A stretch of 64,000 bases of DNA. Origin: Tetmemena sp. SeJ-2015 (taxonomy: Eukaryota; Ciliophora; Spirotrichea; Sporadotrichida; Oxytrichidae). The stretch covers positions 62,001 through 126,000 of the forward strand of contig JAJKFJ010021522.1 in the NCBI GenBank assembly GCA_027382625.1. The letters run 5' to 3'. Of the stretch, positions 1 to 13,900 are shown piece by piece (within the stretch, counting starts at the first letter, position 1; each line of letters starts with the position of its first letter). A program made the translations under genes and the position numbers. The notes under the pieces are model-generated. The model searched no databases and was not told the origin of the DNA. It saw only the letters and a program-made list of their open reading frames with translations.

Positions 1-3000
1 TGAAAATTCTAAAAGAGGAACTTTAGATATTATTAGATTTATTTAATTATATCCAAAATCTTAAATTGCCATCAGATAAGCCATAATGGATAAGAGATAT
101 ATATTCATAAAAGCACTATTTTAGGAAAAATTATTTCATGGTTTAAAATTTTATTTAAGTCAACTTTAATTTTAAATAATTTTTAGCGATATTGATGTGA
201 AAAACTTCTATCTGACTTCGGATTTGGAAGATGGGAATCTTATTCCCTTCAATCCCGTTGAGTAAAATTACCAACAAGAAGAGAAGTAGTCAATGACCTA
301 AATTTCATAAATCGATAGTGGCACAATATTATTTTAGTTTGGATGCTGATTAATCTTCTGTGAACTTAGATTAATAAAAATCTAACTCTTAACAATCTGT
401 TGCGAAAATATTGTTCCTCTAAAAAACGCTAGGAGCAGGATAGGATGTTCAAGAGAAGGATCTTAATTAGAAATATGATATCCCCTTTTGGCTTTTATTC
501 CAAGTTTAAGAATCACCAGAAAACGGAGGAGAGATATAATAAATTTTAAACAGTATTTTATTCATAATTATGAGGAGAGATAACACTTCTATAATTTAGA
601 GGAATTAAATTTAAGAGGGACCAAATATTATAATATCAATTTAACATTTAATGCTGCTATATATTAAAATATAATTTCCATAATTATTTATAAAATTGAC
701 ATTATTTTAGCATTTTTATAGCATAGGTTAAAAAGTGTGTTTAATTTAGGCTTCTCAATAACAAATTTATTTTTTAAAACGAAATAAATTTGAGGAATGA
801 GGATTTTGATGGTGAAGTTAGGATCTATTTCCTTTTAAATTTTTCTTTCGAGAACTTTGTTTTTCATCAGATGTAATTAAAGTTTGCTAAACTTTAAGTT
901 ATAATTGATAAGAGATAAGACTAAATGTTACATTCCACCTTCCCCTGTATAAGTCGCACTCCTAGCTAAACAATTCCATAGTGGAGAAAGAGATTTAGAG
1001 AACCGTAAATATCATATCCTCAAGAATAAAGGTTATCTTTTTGCTTCAGTAAACTCACGAGAATAGGCTTCTGCCTCGAAACTTCTAGCTAAACATCTAA
1101 AAATTTGAACCCTAGAAATAAACTTCAAATAAGCAAACTAAGCCAGCCACTGGCTTTTAGAGCTATCAAATGCTTAATTAGTCTAAGACTTAGAATAGAC
1201 TAGATTCTGCAATGAAAAATGCTCAAATGCCATCAGATGGAAAGACTTAAGTTGGGTCTTCATCTCCAATATATTTTTAACTTTAAATGACTAGTTAGTT
1301 CAAGCAAGGTTAATCTAATTTAAGATAGGGTTAGCCAACCTAAGATAGACAGTAGTAAAATTATTCTTTAAATTAAGGTGCTTAACAAACACCGCAGCAG
1401 CCATCGAAGATATCTGGAATTACATCAAAGTTTAAGCACAGAATGGCAAAACTTCAAAATCAAAAGGGTGGAAATACTACCGACGATTAGAGTGATAACA
1501 ATTAAGCAGTGAATAATGATACTTCAGGATTGTCTAGTAATCAGCAATTACCGCCTCTTAATTTAAGTCAAATTGAATCTAGTGATAACAATTAAGCTGA
1601 ATCGAAGAAAAGTACAGCAAAGATGTCATAATTCACCAAGACTCAAACTCAAATTGCTCCTAATTAACCTGAGATATTCAAGGCAAATTTGGTTTTCGAT
1701 CATATTTTCAACATAAAGCACTCTTCAGTTTCTGTGGATGCAGCGTTAAGATAAATCGATTTATAAGCTAAAATTTATCATCCAATTGGTAAGCATGATA
1801 ATCTCTATGTAACCATGATTATTATACATATTTAATTAGAAAAAAGGGAGAAGAAAATACTAAAAATAATTTTAAGGTGAATGAATTCATCTTTAAAATG
1901 TTATACTTTAATTGCAGGGTAAATTATTAAAGAATCAATTATAGCTATTATCAGTTAAAACTGAAAAATTTTTAGCCAGTTCAATTTATCCTACACGATG
2001 ATCCTTTTACTATTTTTTAATAATTCAAAAGTTTATCTAATGAAAATTACTGGAAGATAAATTATAAATTTAAGAAAAGGGCTGCAAAATTCAAGTCTTA
2101 GATCCTTCTCTAATCCGAACAACACATTTGACTTTTAAAATACTCTTAATATCACATAAGAAAATCATCAGAGCGCTAACTCTAAAATATAAGAGTCTTT
2201 CGGACAGTATTAGCCAGTTACTACAAATACAAACACTAACTCTTAGCAAATCAATCCTTCCTTCATATTTATATTCAAACATAGTACAACCCTCACTCAG
2301 ATTTAGCCTTGTAATCAAATTCTAATGGAACTCTATGGTGCTTACCCTCTGAATTATTAAAATGTAGAGCCTCTGATAATTAATATTGACAACATACTCT
2401 AAAAGCTCACATTGAACTTATTTGCCTTTTAATTTGAACGTGATGGCTGATAATACTCTAGTTGCAGGAAGTCTTTCAAAAGATGACTTCAACTATTTAG
2501 ATTAAAGTGAAGATCAGATGCTGCTACTCTTCCCTATCCACGAAGGTATAGATGATAAAAAAGTAAAAGTAAAGTAAAAGTAAAATTTAAGGAATATAAT
2601 TAATAATCAATTTCTTAAAAACAGCACTTTCGTACTGAATTAAAGAATCAGTTATTATCCTATGTAAGGTATAGATGATAAATATGCTTTCTTGCACTTT
2701 TTGAAGCAAAACTTAAGCAGATATCTTTACCAGGTGAGCTTTAAATAAGAGCATGTTCATTTTTTAATTAGTTGTTTTTCAGTCTTCAAATCACTATCAA
2801 AGCATAGTTGAAGGACTGAAAGCCAATAACTCTCATCATTTAATTTATTTACTCTATGATTAGCAGCGTATAAATCCATAAACAAGATTCTATGATAATT
2901 TCATAAATGATTATGCTTAATTTAATGAGCTAATCGAACATCACTAACAGCTATCTGTTCTTATTTATATTTTAATTAATTATAGCATAGCAGGCAACAA

Positions 3001-6000
3001 TCATTTGACTGAACGAATGAATCAAGTCAATTTAACCACAGGAGGAATTGGAGGTAGTGGTAGCTTTGCAGGGACTGACTTTTTCACGCGCATGCATCGT
3101 CAGAGTAGTATAAGCTCAGGAGATGAAGTTGGTTTACTTGGTCACAACACCTAAATAAAGTTAACATAAGTAAATGAAGAGTAGAACATTTAGATCATGA
3201 ACCAAAGGCAATTTAATCCCATTATGAGTAAAAGCCAAAATATAGAATTACTCTCAGCTGACAAAGAGGAGTTTATTAGGATAGATATAAGAGAAGATAA
3301 CTTTATTAAATTATTAATTAAGCTAACTTTAGAATTAATTCTTTATCAGAATCTTTTGCTCCATTTTTCTTTCCATCTTGTCAAATTTATTGAATTATTT
3401 TTTCAACACCCTTTGAATTTCTTCTTTTATGATTTGATTTCAAGATAATTATGAGCTGAATTTATATCTTAAAATTATTATTTTTTTGTTTAACTCCGAA
3501 TCTCTTTCAGAAGATAAAAATGATAGAGATATTCTGACAGATGGAAAATCTTTGATAGGTGCCCACTAAAAGATACAATACAAGCCAGAGGATTTCTTGT
3601 TGCTTTACAACTATAAAATGCCAATTAAAAAGTTGAATAAGCTCACTCAATCGAGTAATCTCCATGATAGATAGAAGGCAAATATTGTGCATATCCAATA
3701 AATCTTTAATGAGTCACTCACTTTGCTAAACTTCGGCATATTGAGATAGTTCCAAGACCTTAATACACACACTAATTTAAAATATAATTAATTTGAAAGG
3801 AAGCAGTCAGCATGTTAACCAATAATCTCTCATAACTATCTCATCAATACTAGAAACTATAAATAAATTTAATTTTAGAAGGACTACTGAAAGACTTTGA
3901 CTTGATGGAGACATAGATGGATATTGATGAAGTTTTAGGCAAATAATCCCAAATATTGGGACTTAAATATGATTACAAGTCAACATTCAGTTGTAAAGAG
4001 GTTGAGCAAATGAGTGCTAAGACCTATCTTCCTCTCATTTATAAGACTTAAAAGCAAGATTTAGTATTCTTATTTATCTAAATTTTAAGCTATGGAAAAA
4101 AATTTTCTTAATTTATTTGTTATATTTTTGTTTGAGAAAGCTTAAGATTCTATAAAACTGTATGATAAATTTATAAAAATTAACATTTGATATTTTTTAT
4201 GTTGTTATTTATCATTAAAAAAGAAATTTAAAATTTAGAAATTAACAAGTTCATGAAGAGCATTCAATTTATTTTTTCTATTGAAGTACTTTATATTAAA
4301 CTTTATTTTTGGAATTAATATGATTATCTCTTATCTATGAAGAATATTCCTTTATTTTTATTTTGACATATTTTTTAGTAAAGAGAGAAAATTTGAAGTT
4401 AATGAATTCAGACTTTGGTGTTCCTTTGCCAGGTGCACACAAGCATAACTGGCTTATGATAAAATTGAATATTATTGGAGAGCTGAATGAAGAGAGATTC
4501 ATTTAAAATCTAATCTTGAATGTTAATCAGAGTTACAACGAAGTTTAAATTAATTTTATAGTCTTAATAGAACACTGCGTTAGGAAATTCTTTAAGCCAA
4601 TTGCTCGGCTCTCTCAATACACTAGATTTAAATTTAAATTTGAGGATAGAGGCTCTATCACAGCTGCACTTTAAGAATAGTAAATTTCGACTGAGTAGAA
4701 AATAGCAAAGCCTCCTTAAACTTCAGTCGGAAGCACAGATAAAACTATCTTCAGTAAGAAGATAGGGGAATTGTAGAACTTAGTTTCTTAGGGAAAGAAC
4801 TTAATGACTACGATTGTCCATGAATAAAAACTTCTCTATTTTAATAAATTTGAATTTGACAAGCTGATATATGGAGATCCAAACGAGCTTTATCTCGGAC
4901 TTCTATTCTCAATGATAACTCACTATCATTAAGAGTTCAGAGCACTTCACCTGAAAAGCAAGACGCCATATATTTTGCTTTAAATTTTACGCAGCTTGAA
5001 TACTTAAAAGATGAATATGGCATGGCAATAATCATCGAACTCATTGAGAAAAAGTCAGCGAGTTCTAAAGAGAAGATAATGAAAACTGTGATTTATCATT
5101 TCTTTTTTAAGATTTTATGATTATGAACGTGTCTATTGATCTTCTTCCCTCAAATTATGATCAAGTTTACAGGGAATTAAAAGTGCACTTGTCTAGAACT
5201 TCTACTGTACTTAGAAATCTGTAGCCACGTCTAAAGTTATTCATAGGATCTATTGCATTCAAAAAGGAACTGTTTCAAGAAGAAATTTTAACTCTTTCAG
5301 CTAATTCTAACAACTCAAGAGGAGATTAAGCTTACGTTTTTTATTTAAATAGGAGATAAAGTAATTGTTAGGATATTCAAGGATCCGGTTTTATAATTGG
5401 ATGGGCTTAGGGCAGAGCCAGAAAAATAATGCGAAACTCATTTTAACATCAAAGGGTTTGCAGATATTGTCTAATTAAATTTTCTTTTAAACATTATTTT
5501 ACCAGATTAGTTTCTAAAATTTATCTTTACCAGTAATTATAATTCTGATTGTTTTCTATAAAAAATTCAAAAATATAACAAGATACTGCTATTACATTTC
5601 TATAAACTAAGTTGTGATTTTAAACTAAGAATATTCTATCAAATGTAAATGTCGTACCAAGAATCACTGATGTAGAGGAATCAAAGATCGTTTATAAGAG
5701 AAACTTTTTATGGTTCTTTCAATGTTTGACTCTAAGGTGAGCTACTAATCTTTTAATTTAGACAAGAGAACTTTCAAATTGAACCAAAACATGATTCTCA
5801 ACTAGTTAACATGGCACTCTAATAGACAAGACCATTTCAAGCGGTTAGTTAGCCAAAAATTAGGCACTGTGTATACTTTGAAAGACTTCTATAGCAGCTC
5901 TCACTATGTTAGAGCTTAGGGCATAGATTTTGATGCACTGCATACTAAATACGGGATCCAAGCCTACCCATTCTCTAAGCCTTTAAAGCTTAATACCACT

Positions 6001-9000
6001 CAAAAGGACAAATAGGCTATTGATGCTTAGAATAAATAAGAATAGGGTCTCAAAGGGTATCAAAGCATGATATATGGAGAAAAATGCACTTATGAGGAAA
6101 AGATTAAACTTATAGAAGGAAAGCAGACCTATCAGTTTTTGAATCCTAAAAGTAGGAAATCAAGATTATTGTATTTTAATAGACAGGGTAGAAGTAAAAA
6201 TCACAATTAGCAGAGAAAAGAAAAAATGATAAGCAAAGAATGCCAAAATATTGCTGATTATATTTATTTAAGTGATGAGTATCTAAAGCAAATAGATGGT
6301 TCATCTGATGCCCTTCGCTTCCTATACAAATCCATAAGTTGTAAAACTGCAAATCAAGAAAAGAAACTTGGAATTGAAGAAATGCATCACATTAATTCCT
6401 CTCAAGTTATTGGGGATAGAGACAGGAGAAAGAAATCTTACAATGATCACGTTGGAATAGCTTTGATATTTTTTTTATTTAAGTGGAATGAATAGTAGAC
6501 ACCACTTGATGGGGAAAAGTGGATCTAAACTTCCAGAAAAAAGGTATCAAGAAGATTAGAGGAGAATAATTTTAAATTAAATAGCTTTAACTTTTAAAAT
6601 TTTATAGATAATGAAACAGATAAGAATAGGTAGATCAAGAAGTAGTTTAATTATTTAAGGCTATTGTTCCCTATAAAGAGTTCATTAGAAACAAATCTAT
6701 ATTAGAGCACCAGCTAAAAAATAAAATGAAATAAGAGATAGAAGTGACTAAGATTTTAACAGTTTCTCCTGGAATTGGTCCGGCTAAAATAGACTACATT
6801 TTGTGCGAGAGAGAAAGACTACTACATAAATTCAACTCTAAATTCATTTAACAAAGTTCAAGTCAGATGAGAGTTTATATTTTTATGCTTTCAAGGTCTT
6901 CATTTGATGAAAGAGTGGGCATGTCCTCTTAACTTGGGGATAAAATTTTGCTCAACAATCAAAATGCCCTATATTTATTTTACGAATCCATTATACTTCC
7001 ATGGTGTCAAAGTTTACAGACTGATGACAGGTTTCTACAATAGAATCTGCTCTGGAAATAAGCTGCTAATGTCTCTAAGATTCAGGCATTTTAGAGCCAG
7101 TCAAAGAATCTGAGGTCTTATAGGTTTAGTAGTAATTCAAGCATAGAGAGCCTGGGAGATTCTTCTATTTCCAAGAACAGCTTAGAGACCTACTTAAAAA
7201 GCTGTTTTCAAGCAAAGATAAAGAGGGAAATAATCAACACTTACTCTTGGAGTCTAATCTTGCAGAGTTCATAAGGTCCTTGGTACCTTATAGTCGCTTG
7301 CTGTACTCTAACACAACAATGTTCCTGTTCGAGTAGAATAATTATTCAGCTTTAAATCATCATAGCAACGAAGAGTTCAAGCTATCTTTAGACAATCTTG
7401 ATGATGAGATTTCTGCAAATTAATTACACAAAACTAAGTCCAAGCTACCTCATCTTAATACTGAAATTCATCAGGAGCCCTCTCCTCTACTTTCTTAAGC
7501 GTTTATGAATGAGCTTCGTACCTCATTCTTCAGGGAATATTGCTAGTTCCTCATTTAGAAAGCAGGAGCCAAACTCTCTTATTAATCTGTTGTCGTCAAG
7601 CATTTCAAGGACTTTAATAACAATTTCTCTTAATCTTGAATCCCATAAGACCAACTCTCGGGAAAAGAAACATCACGCACAATACTCTTCACAATCTTGC
7701 TAATAGCTCAACTAATTCAATCAAGAAATTCTACAATTAAGATGTTGGAGATATCAATTTATTGTTGAATTCGGGCAAGTATAAGACTAAGAATTCTAAA
7801 AGCAAGAAAATGTCAGATGACTATAGCTCTATAGACTAGGCTTTTAACATTGATCCTTTATTAATTAAATGAAATGATAATTTTATAAGCTTATTATAGA
7901 TAGCTTTTAAGTATTTTATTCAATTTTAAAAAAAATTATATTAAAATTTAAAAAAATAATTTTATTGAGAGAGATGAGAATGATTACTTACATGGAGACA
8001 AAATTTTAGAGGAAGAATCTAATTCAAGCATGATAGCCTCCTAATAAGAAATGTCTTCTCGCCAAAACTTTTACAAGAAAAGAAACTTCGACAGAATTCT
8101 ATTTCCTAAAAATAACCACCAAGATTTCTAGGAGATGGACGACAAGCCAAGATATGTATTTAAGACTAGAGATGATGCAATCTTCATCTATGAGTTAACT
8201 TACAATCAAGGATTAATTAGAATTAATGTGTATGGTCTCTTCAATAGTCTACACTTGATGCCAACTCAAATGCTTATTAGCAACTAATTGCTAGCGAATC
8301 CAAGACTCTAGGGCACTAAAAGAAAGAGGGAATTAGCAGAGGAAGAATTAAGACTTAGCACGAAGCTAAACACTGATTCTTCAATTATGATTTCCATACA
8401 AGGAAAATAATGGACATGATTCTATTTCCACCTTTGTCAAAATAATTGAGAAAAGATATACAGGGCAAGAAGTCATTTACTGGAAATAATTAGGGTAGTG
8501 ATGAGGTCAACCCGACTATACAAATTAGTAATCTAGTCAACTTTTATAAAGTACCTCCCAAATACGCTAAGAATTTCATAGATACTGTTATCTTGAGGAT
8601 AGATCTTGGCTACTTAAATAAAATAAGGAGGGCTTTAAGAAATATATTTCAACTTCCTAATTACTTTTCGTTTAAAAATATTAAGCCTATCAAAATTGCT
8701 ATTAATTTTTAAAAGTTAAACTTTCAAACCTCAAAAAATTAGTGATCTAGAGTTCATGTCATATTTCAGGACTAAGATAATTATTTTAAGATAGAATAGT
8801 ACGGATTGAAATGCTATAGCTAAAAATATGAAGCGAATAACCCACTCATATAATCAGAAAACATGTAGCAATCAAATATTAAAAGCCCTATCCCTGGACA
8901 AAGTTAAACCTAATCCAATAGATTCACTCAAAACTTAGATAAAATATTTATCTCTTTAATTTCAAATTAGTAGATCCTTAGACTTCAATTGGTAATTAAG

Positions 9001-10416
9001 CTTATGATGCAACAAAATACATTTTCTATAAGTTCTAGCAAGCACAGCCTCCTCTTACTAAAATAGATTTCCCAACTGGGTCACTCGGAAGCTCATAAAT
9101 AGGCGGAAATTAAGATTCTAGTGATAAGGAGGGGAAAACTAATAAGAATAACCAAAAATTGAACACTAATTCTTAAATTAGTAACTCCTAATATGGAAGT
9201 AAATCTAAGTAAAATACCAATAAAAATGCAACTAAAAGTAATCCGTCATCTGATTAGTATTAATCTCTTTCTAAATTAAATTAGGCACTTCTTTACAAGA
9301 AGTTATTCATGGTCGAAATGCTGAATGATGATGCGAAAATCTTATTAGAATAGTAGTTGAAGCAAAATAATGCTTAGAGTTACGCTTAGGGCTATGGAAA
9401 TTTGAATATAGGAGCAAACAATATGGCAGACTCTAGCTTTTTCAACAACCAATCAAATAGCAAGATTAGGCCAACAACCACCACCAATTTGATAAGTGGT
9501 TATAAAACTGACAATTAAGGATATAATACCCATACATAGGCTAATCTCTCAAACACAGGTGCAAATAATTCTGCGAATGTCAATCAGATTAGTGCAGGCG
9601 GTAAATGGACCAACAATTACAAGAAAGTATGGACTATGGAATGTAAAAAGCAAGAGCATTATGTAAGTTAAATTAATATGGAAAGCTTTGAAGAGGACGA
9701 CAATAAGTCAGTCGGTTCTTCATCAGGAATAGGAGGAACACCCTCTACTGTAGGCATAAGTTCTAGCAATAGAAAGATGAATAAGGATTAGAAAACTGTG
9801 ATCGATCTAGCTTTCTATTACATATGTGTGGAGGATTTGAATAATTAAAGTTAATAAGTCATTATCGGAGATGGAAAAACTTCAGAGCCTTAGATTAAGA
9901 AAAACACTGAGAGATATCCAATTAGAGCACTTTCAATCGATATGTACACTTTTATTGTAAGATACATTTCTTTCTCCTTTAAATTTATCTCTAGAATCAA
10001 CTTGAAAACGCCTTTAACTAATGCAGAAAAGATTTGATCAAGGACTAGCTTTGGATTAAGTTCTATGATTCCACAAAGAGTTTCCAGCTCACGGATATTT
10101 AAATTGGTGACATGCTACGCTTTTCATTCTCGCACAATTTAGTTTACTTTGATGATCGTTATAGAGACTTGCTCAGAATTAAGTCCTATACTCCAAGTAA
10201 GATTAGCTTAAACTTATTGATTTAGACTTTTGCTCTTTCTTAAAAGCTATGCTTCCGAATCAATTCTACAAATATGACAAGCATACCAATTACAGCGGGT
10301 TCAATCGTAAAGAGAATCTTTTAGTGTTCGATCCCCGCTTCTAAAATTTCCTTATTCATTTGGACTTCAACTTTGAGGAGAAAGAAGTAAATTAATTATT
10401 CATCCATTTTAAGTGA
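1..10416 (+). CDS. Very large unidentified protein, 5' end outside the window
   Basis: With TAA/TAG read as Gln, successive open segments run from the window edge to a TGA at 10,414-10,416. Together they encode roughly 3,000 residues or more. The first exon (2-~140) is followed by a GT-AG intron ending at 186. A second intron runs from about 1,790 to 1,917, between a codon for Gly and the next exon. Segments are separated by IESs; two are placed at 2,543 and 7,864. Low-complexity Gln/Asn/Ser linkers occur around 1,440-1,680 and 9,060-9,760, between more ordered hydrophobic segments such as 4,560-5,030 and 8,130-8,360. The last segment ends in a compact beta-like stretch with FDPRFQNFLIHLDFNF at 10,330-10,380. 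No signal peptide or catalytic motif was seen. Length and mosaic composition would suit a giant scaffold protein. I thought of the KICSTOR subunit SZT2 but cannot show it. Whether the whole span is one gene is inferred from the absence of a clear start or stop boundary inside it. Confidence 0.5.
2543..2665. other. IES with 17-nt pointer
   Basis: The direct repeat AAGGTATAGATGATAAA occurs at 2,543-2,559 and again at 2,666-2,682. Removing one copy and the insert (123 nt) joins ...FPIHEGIDDK to YAFLHFLKQNL in frame. The insert is itself 41 codons without TGA, so retention would not shift the frame. The repeat is unusually long for a non-scrambled pointer. Confidence 0.7.
7864..7963. other. IES with pointer ATT
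   Basis: ATT at 7,864-7,866 and 7,964-7,966 flanks a 100-nt AT-rich insert containing a TGA. Excision joins ...NIDPLLI to ERDENDYLHG in one frame. The pointer is short, so the exact edge could shift by a base or two. Confidence 0.6.
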
Positions 10417-10752
10417 TGGCCTACTTATAGATAATAAAGTTTTTTATAAAGTAAATTATGTTAAATAAAGGAAGAAAAGTTTTCTTAAATTTATTTATAA
10501 GAATTTCTATTAGTCAGAAAAGAAATTGATCAAGCGGAGAAACCTGCTAACTTCTTCTAATAGGAATACTTATTACATATTTAGATTTATGCTAAAATAA
10601 AATTAGGAAAATTAAATAAGCATATTAGTTTATAATAATAAATTTTTTCAAAATTTGCGTTAATAAAAGTTAGTACAACACTATATTTTCATTGGAATTA
10701 ATTTTTATTAAAATTAAGCTTAGAATATTAATTTGAATACTCTTCATCAAAT

Positions 10753-10881
10753 ATGCATCACAAAATGTAAAAGAAAAATGATAACGGAATGGAGAGTGTG
10801 AGACTCAGCCAAGATGAAAAGTCTTTAGTGAAGAAGCTAATGAATCTTTTCGTATTTTGGCATTATAAAAAGGCCATTTGA
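10753..10881 (+). CDS. Possible 42-residue ORF
   Basis: An ATG at 10,753 opens a 42-codon frame ending in TGA at 10,879-10,881. It contains one TAA Gln codon and reads as a charged peptide (RLSQDEKSLVKKLMNLFVFW). It lies alone between the large upstream gene and the PIWI stop codon, in otherwise AT-rich sequence. It may be a fragment of a macronuclear segment whose partners are elsewhere. There is no homology evidence and no promoter or poly(A) signal that I can point to. Confidence 0.2.
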
Positions 10882-10994
10882 TGGTCTAAATTATTTCAGT
10901 TATTATTCTTTAATTAATTTCCTTTATATAATTTATGATTCAGCTCCAACTTGAGTTGAATGAATTTGGTTATTAAATTAATTAAAATATATAA

Positions 10995-13900
10995 TCACAA
11001 ATAGTAAAGGCAGTGCAAGTTTCTGTCAAAGTGATCATGAGCTATAAGAGCCTGTCCCTTTTTAGTTCCTAATTACTCCATTGTTTTGGACAATTTACTG
11101 GCGTATTTGAGAGGAGCAGGCATATCTATTGGCCCAATAACATTGAAATAGAGCATGCATAGTCTATGCGTGAGTTATAAATACATTTCGTAGGTATTGC
11201 TTATGTGAGTCATCTGAGGTTAGTTTAAGACTTCATCTTTTAAGAGGTTGTATCGAGTAACTGAAGTTTAATTTATATCTCTATTGTAACTACTGCTTAG
11301 GTAAAAGCTCAATGGAAGCTTAACATTATAGCCTGGAAAAGGGTTTTGAGATGTAATTGCAGTACTGCTGCTTATTAAAGAGTTAGTATTGCTTAGTTGT
11401 TAAGGTAAATTTCTTTCAATGATCACTTAGCCGTGCTATAGACTTGTGAGCCTATTGGGATATTCAGGTTATGCAAAAAGAACTTAGTTTTAAACTTGAG
11501 CATCAACTGTTGTGAAGCACAGCTTCGCATCTTAAAGCTTCATTTGATCTAGAATTTCCCGAAGTGCAGATATTTCTTGTTGCTCGAGAGTTTTAGGAGC
11601 TTGGGATCTATTTTATGATGTCTATGAAGATGAGCCTTGTAGAGATAAATTATTTGACTGATTAAACCTATCATTAGTATAGACAAAATAATATTTTGGT
11701 TCTGTGTTTATTCGCATTTTAAAGGCTAATAAGGATTCGAAAAAGACACTTCTGAGCTTGAGAAGAAAAGCATTCTACCTCTGCTGGATTATATTCTAAG
11801 CAGCCTCTTATCCATTGGAATCTTTGGTCTTTTCTAATTAGCTTTCATACTCCTTTAATTGCTAAGGATTAAGGATGTTTAAGCACTTAGACCAATATCT
11901 TGTGGCTTTTGAGTTTACGGAGCAAACATAAGAGAGAATATTTCCGTTAACCCAATATCCAACTGCAATAGAGCAGTCACTGAAAAATGGCATATCCCTT
12001 ATAGCCCAAGGCTCTCCTCCTAGTTTTGCGCATATTTAGAAGAGAAGCTTATTTGTCACAGCACATAAAGCAGATCTTGATTTCTCAATTGTTGAAGAAA
12101 GGATAATTTGAGATGGAACTGGAATTTCCACAAAAAGCATAGACTTTATCTCATCATATAGTGGATTAGGAGCTCCTTTGTTTCCAGGTAACATTATAAC
12201 TGCAAAAATTGAGCTAGGTTTTAAATTTGACTAAATCTCAGACTTCCAAGAGGACAGTTAACTTGTGTTTGTTACGACTACTTTAGTTGGGGGTTTTGCA
12301 AAGTAATTGAAAGAGTTGAAGGTTTCTTGCATACTTTGTATGAATCTTGAGGCGTTGCTTTCATCATCCTAGCCGTAAAATAAATACCACTCTTGTAAAG
12401 GAGGTCCCTCAAACATTTTTATCGGATGTTATTGCTTAAATCATTAAATAATTATTAAAATGCTTATAAAACAATAATTTAGCAATACTAGAAAATTTTC
12501 TCTTCAAACTTCTCGGCATTATTCACTGGTATGTCAATTCGAGGCCCAGAAGGTAGCTTAGCCATTTAAACTTAGCTCATTTCTAACTTGAAGCCCTCAA
12601 CTACATGAGGAATATTACAAATTTTTATCTCGTTAAACTAAGATATTATATCTTGGCTGATTATATCTTTAGTTTGGCCTTATACTCCATCTTTTATATT
12701 AGATTAATCAGCTGATTACAGTTTAAGCTATCTTTACAGAGCTATCTATAACTACTAATGCTGCTAATTCCTCGCTATAGTATCAAAGAATTCTTTCTTT
12801 AAGTCTACCATCCTACGCATCACATCAGACTTTGTTATACTAACAACCTCTTTCACTAGATTAAATTTACTAGGTGAATTATAGGTCTCCTCGCTCAATC
12901 CAGTTACCATACAAAACTCAGGGACAAGACACACGCCTTCATAAGTCACAAGTAAGGGCTGTTCCTTATCAGTAACTGTTTTGTAATACTTCTCCTCTAG
13001 ATACTCAGTATAAGTTCTTTTGATCAGTTTCTTCTTTTTGTTTGTATGATCAATAAGGGTTTGAACGAAGTAGCACTCTGGGTTTTAATTGAAGTCTATA
13101 TCCTTAACACGGTAGATGCAGTTGTTATATCTTGTCACTACAGGCTTTCCGATAAATGCTTTCCTTACATCCTTTTGCATTCTCTCTGTTAATCGTTGAG
13201 AATCTGCTTAATTTTTTGAGTTTTCCTAATTTAAGGTAGTCTGAGCATGAATAAAGTTCTCGTGAACTTTTTTGATATCATTGATTACATCTAATGCAGT
13301 TTCCAATCTAATGAGCAAGTAGTCGACATTTATGTTAAGCATGGGAACTCTGTCAATCTCCTTAATTTGAAACTTAAAGCCTTGCCATATCTAAATATCA
13401 TACTCTTTCAGATTCTAAACTCTTTCAGGATTATAAATTGAGTTCCAACCTAGCTTTTTCCAGCCATTAAAACACTCTTTAATGATGTTCTTTTAAAGAT
13501 AATCAGAAAAGTACTACCTCATTATCAGAGTGTTAATTTGCTGCTATTCTTAGAATGCTATTTGAGCTGAGCTGGAAGTTGAATTTTAAGACTAAATTTA
13601 AGGTTTTAAATCAACCTCCTTTACAAATGATATAGTGACGGTGTACTGCCTGTCTTTTATAGTCTTAGCATAAGTAATTAATTATGGATGATACTTCACA
13701 GCGTAAAGTAAAGATGGATGAAATTACTAATAGCGAGGATCGTTTGAAGGGGTACTGCTGCAAACTGAAGTAGGAAAGTTCAAGAACTTGTAATTTTATC
13801 CTATGTATTTATTGAGATTGAATAACTCCTTCTTTGGTTCTTGATTCTGTTTTTTGCCTTAGTCATCTTCTTTCTCTGTTTTCATTTCTTAGTCCTCACC

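Noticed and set aside
11400..11560. Frameshift in the PIWI domain near ALCFTTVDAQV
   Set aside because: Reading TAA as Gln keeps one frame through to the YYL terminus; the apparent shift came from testing another frame.
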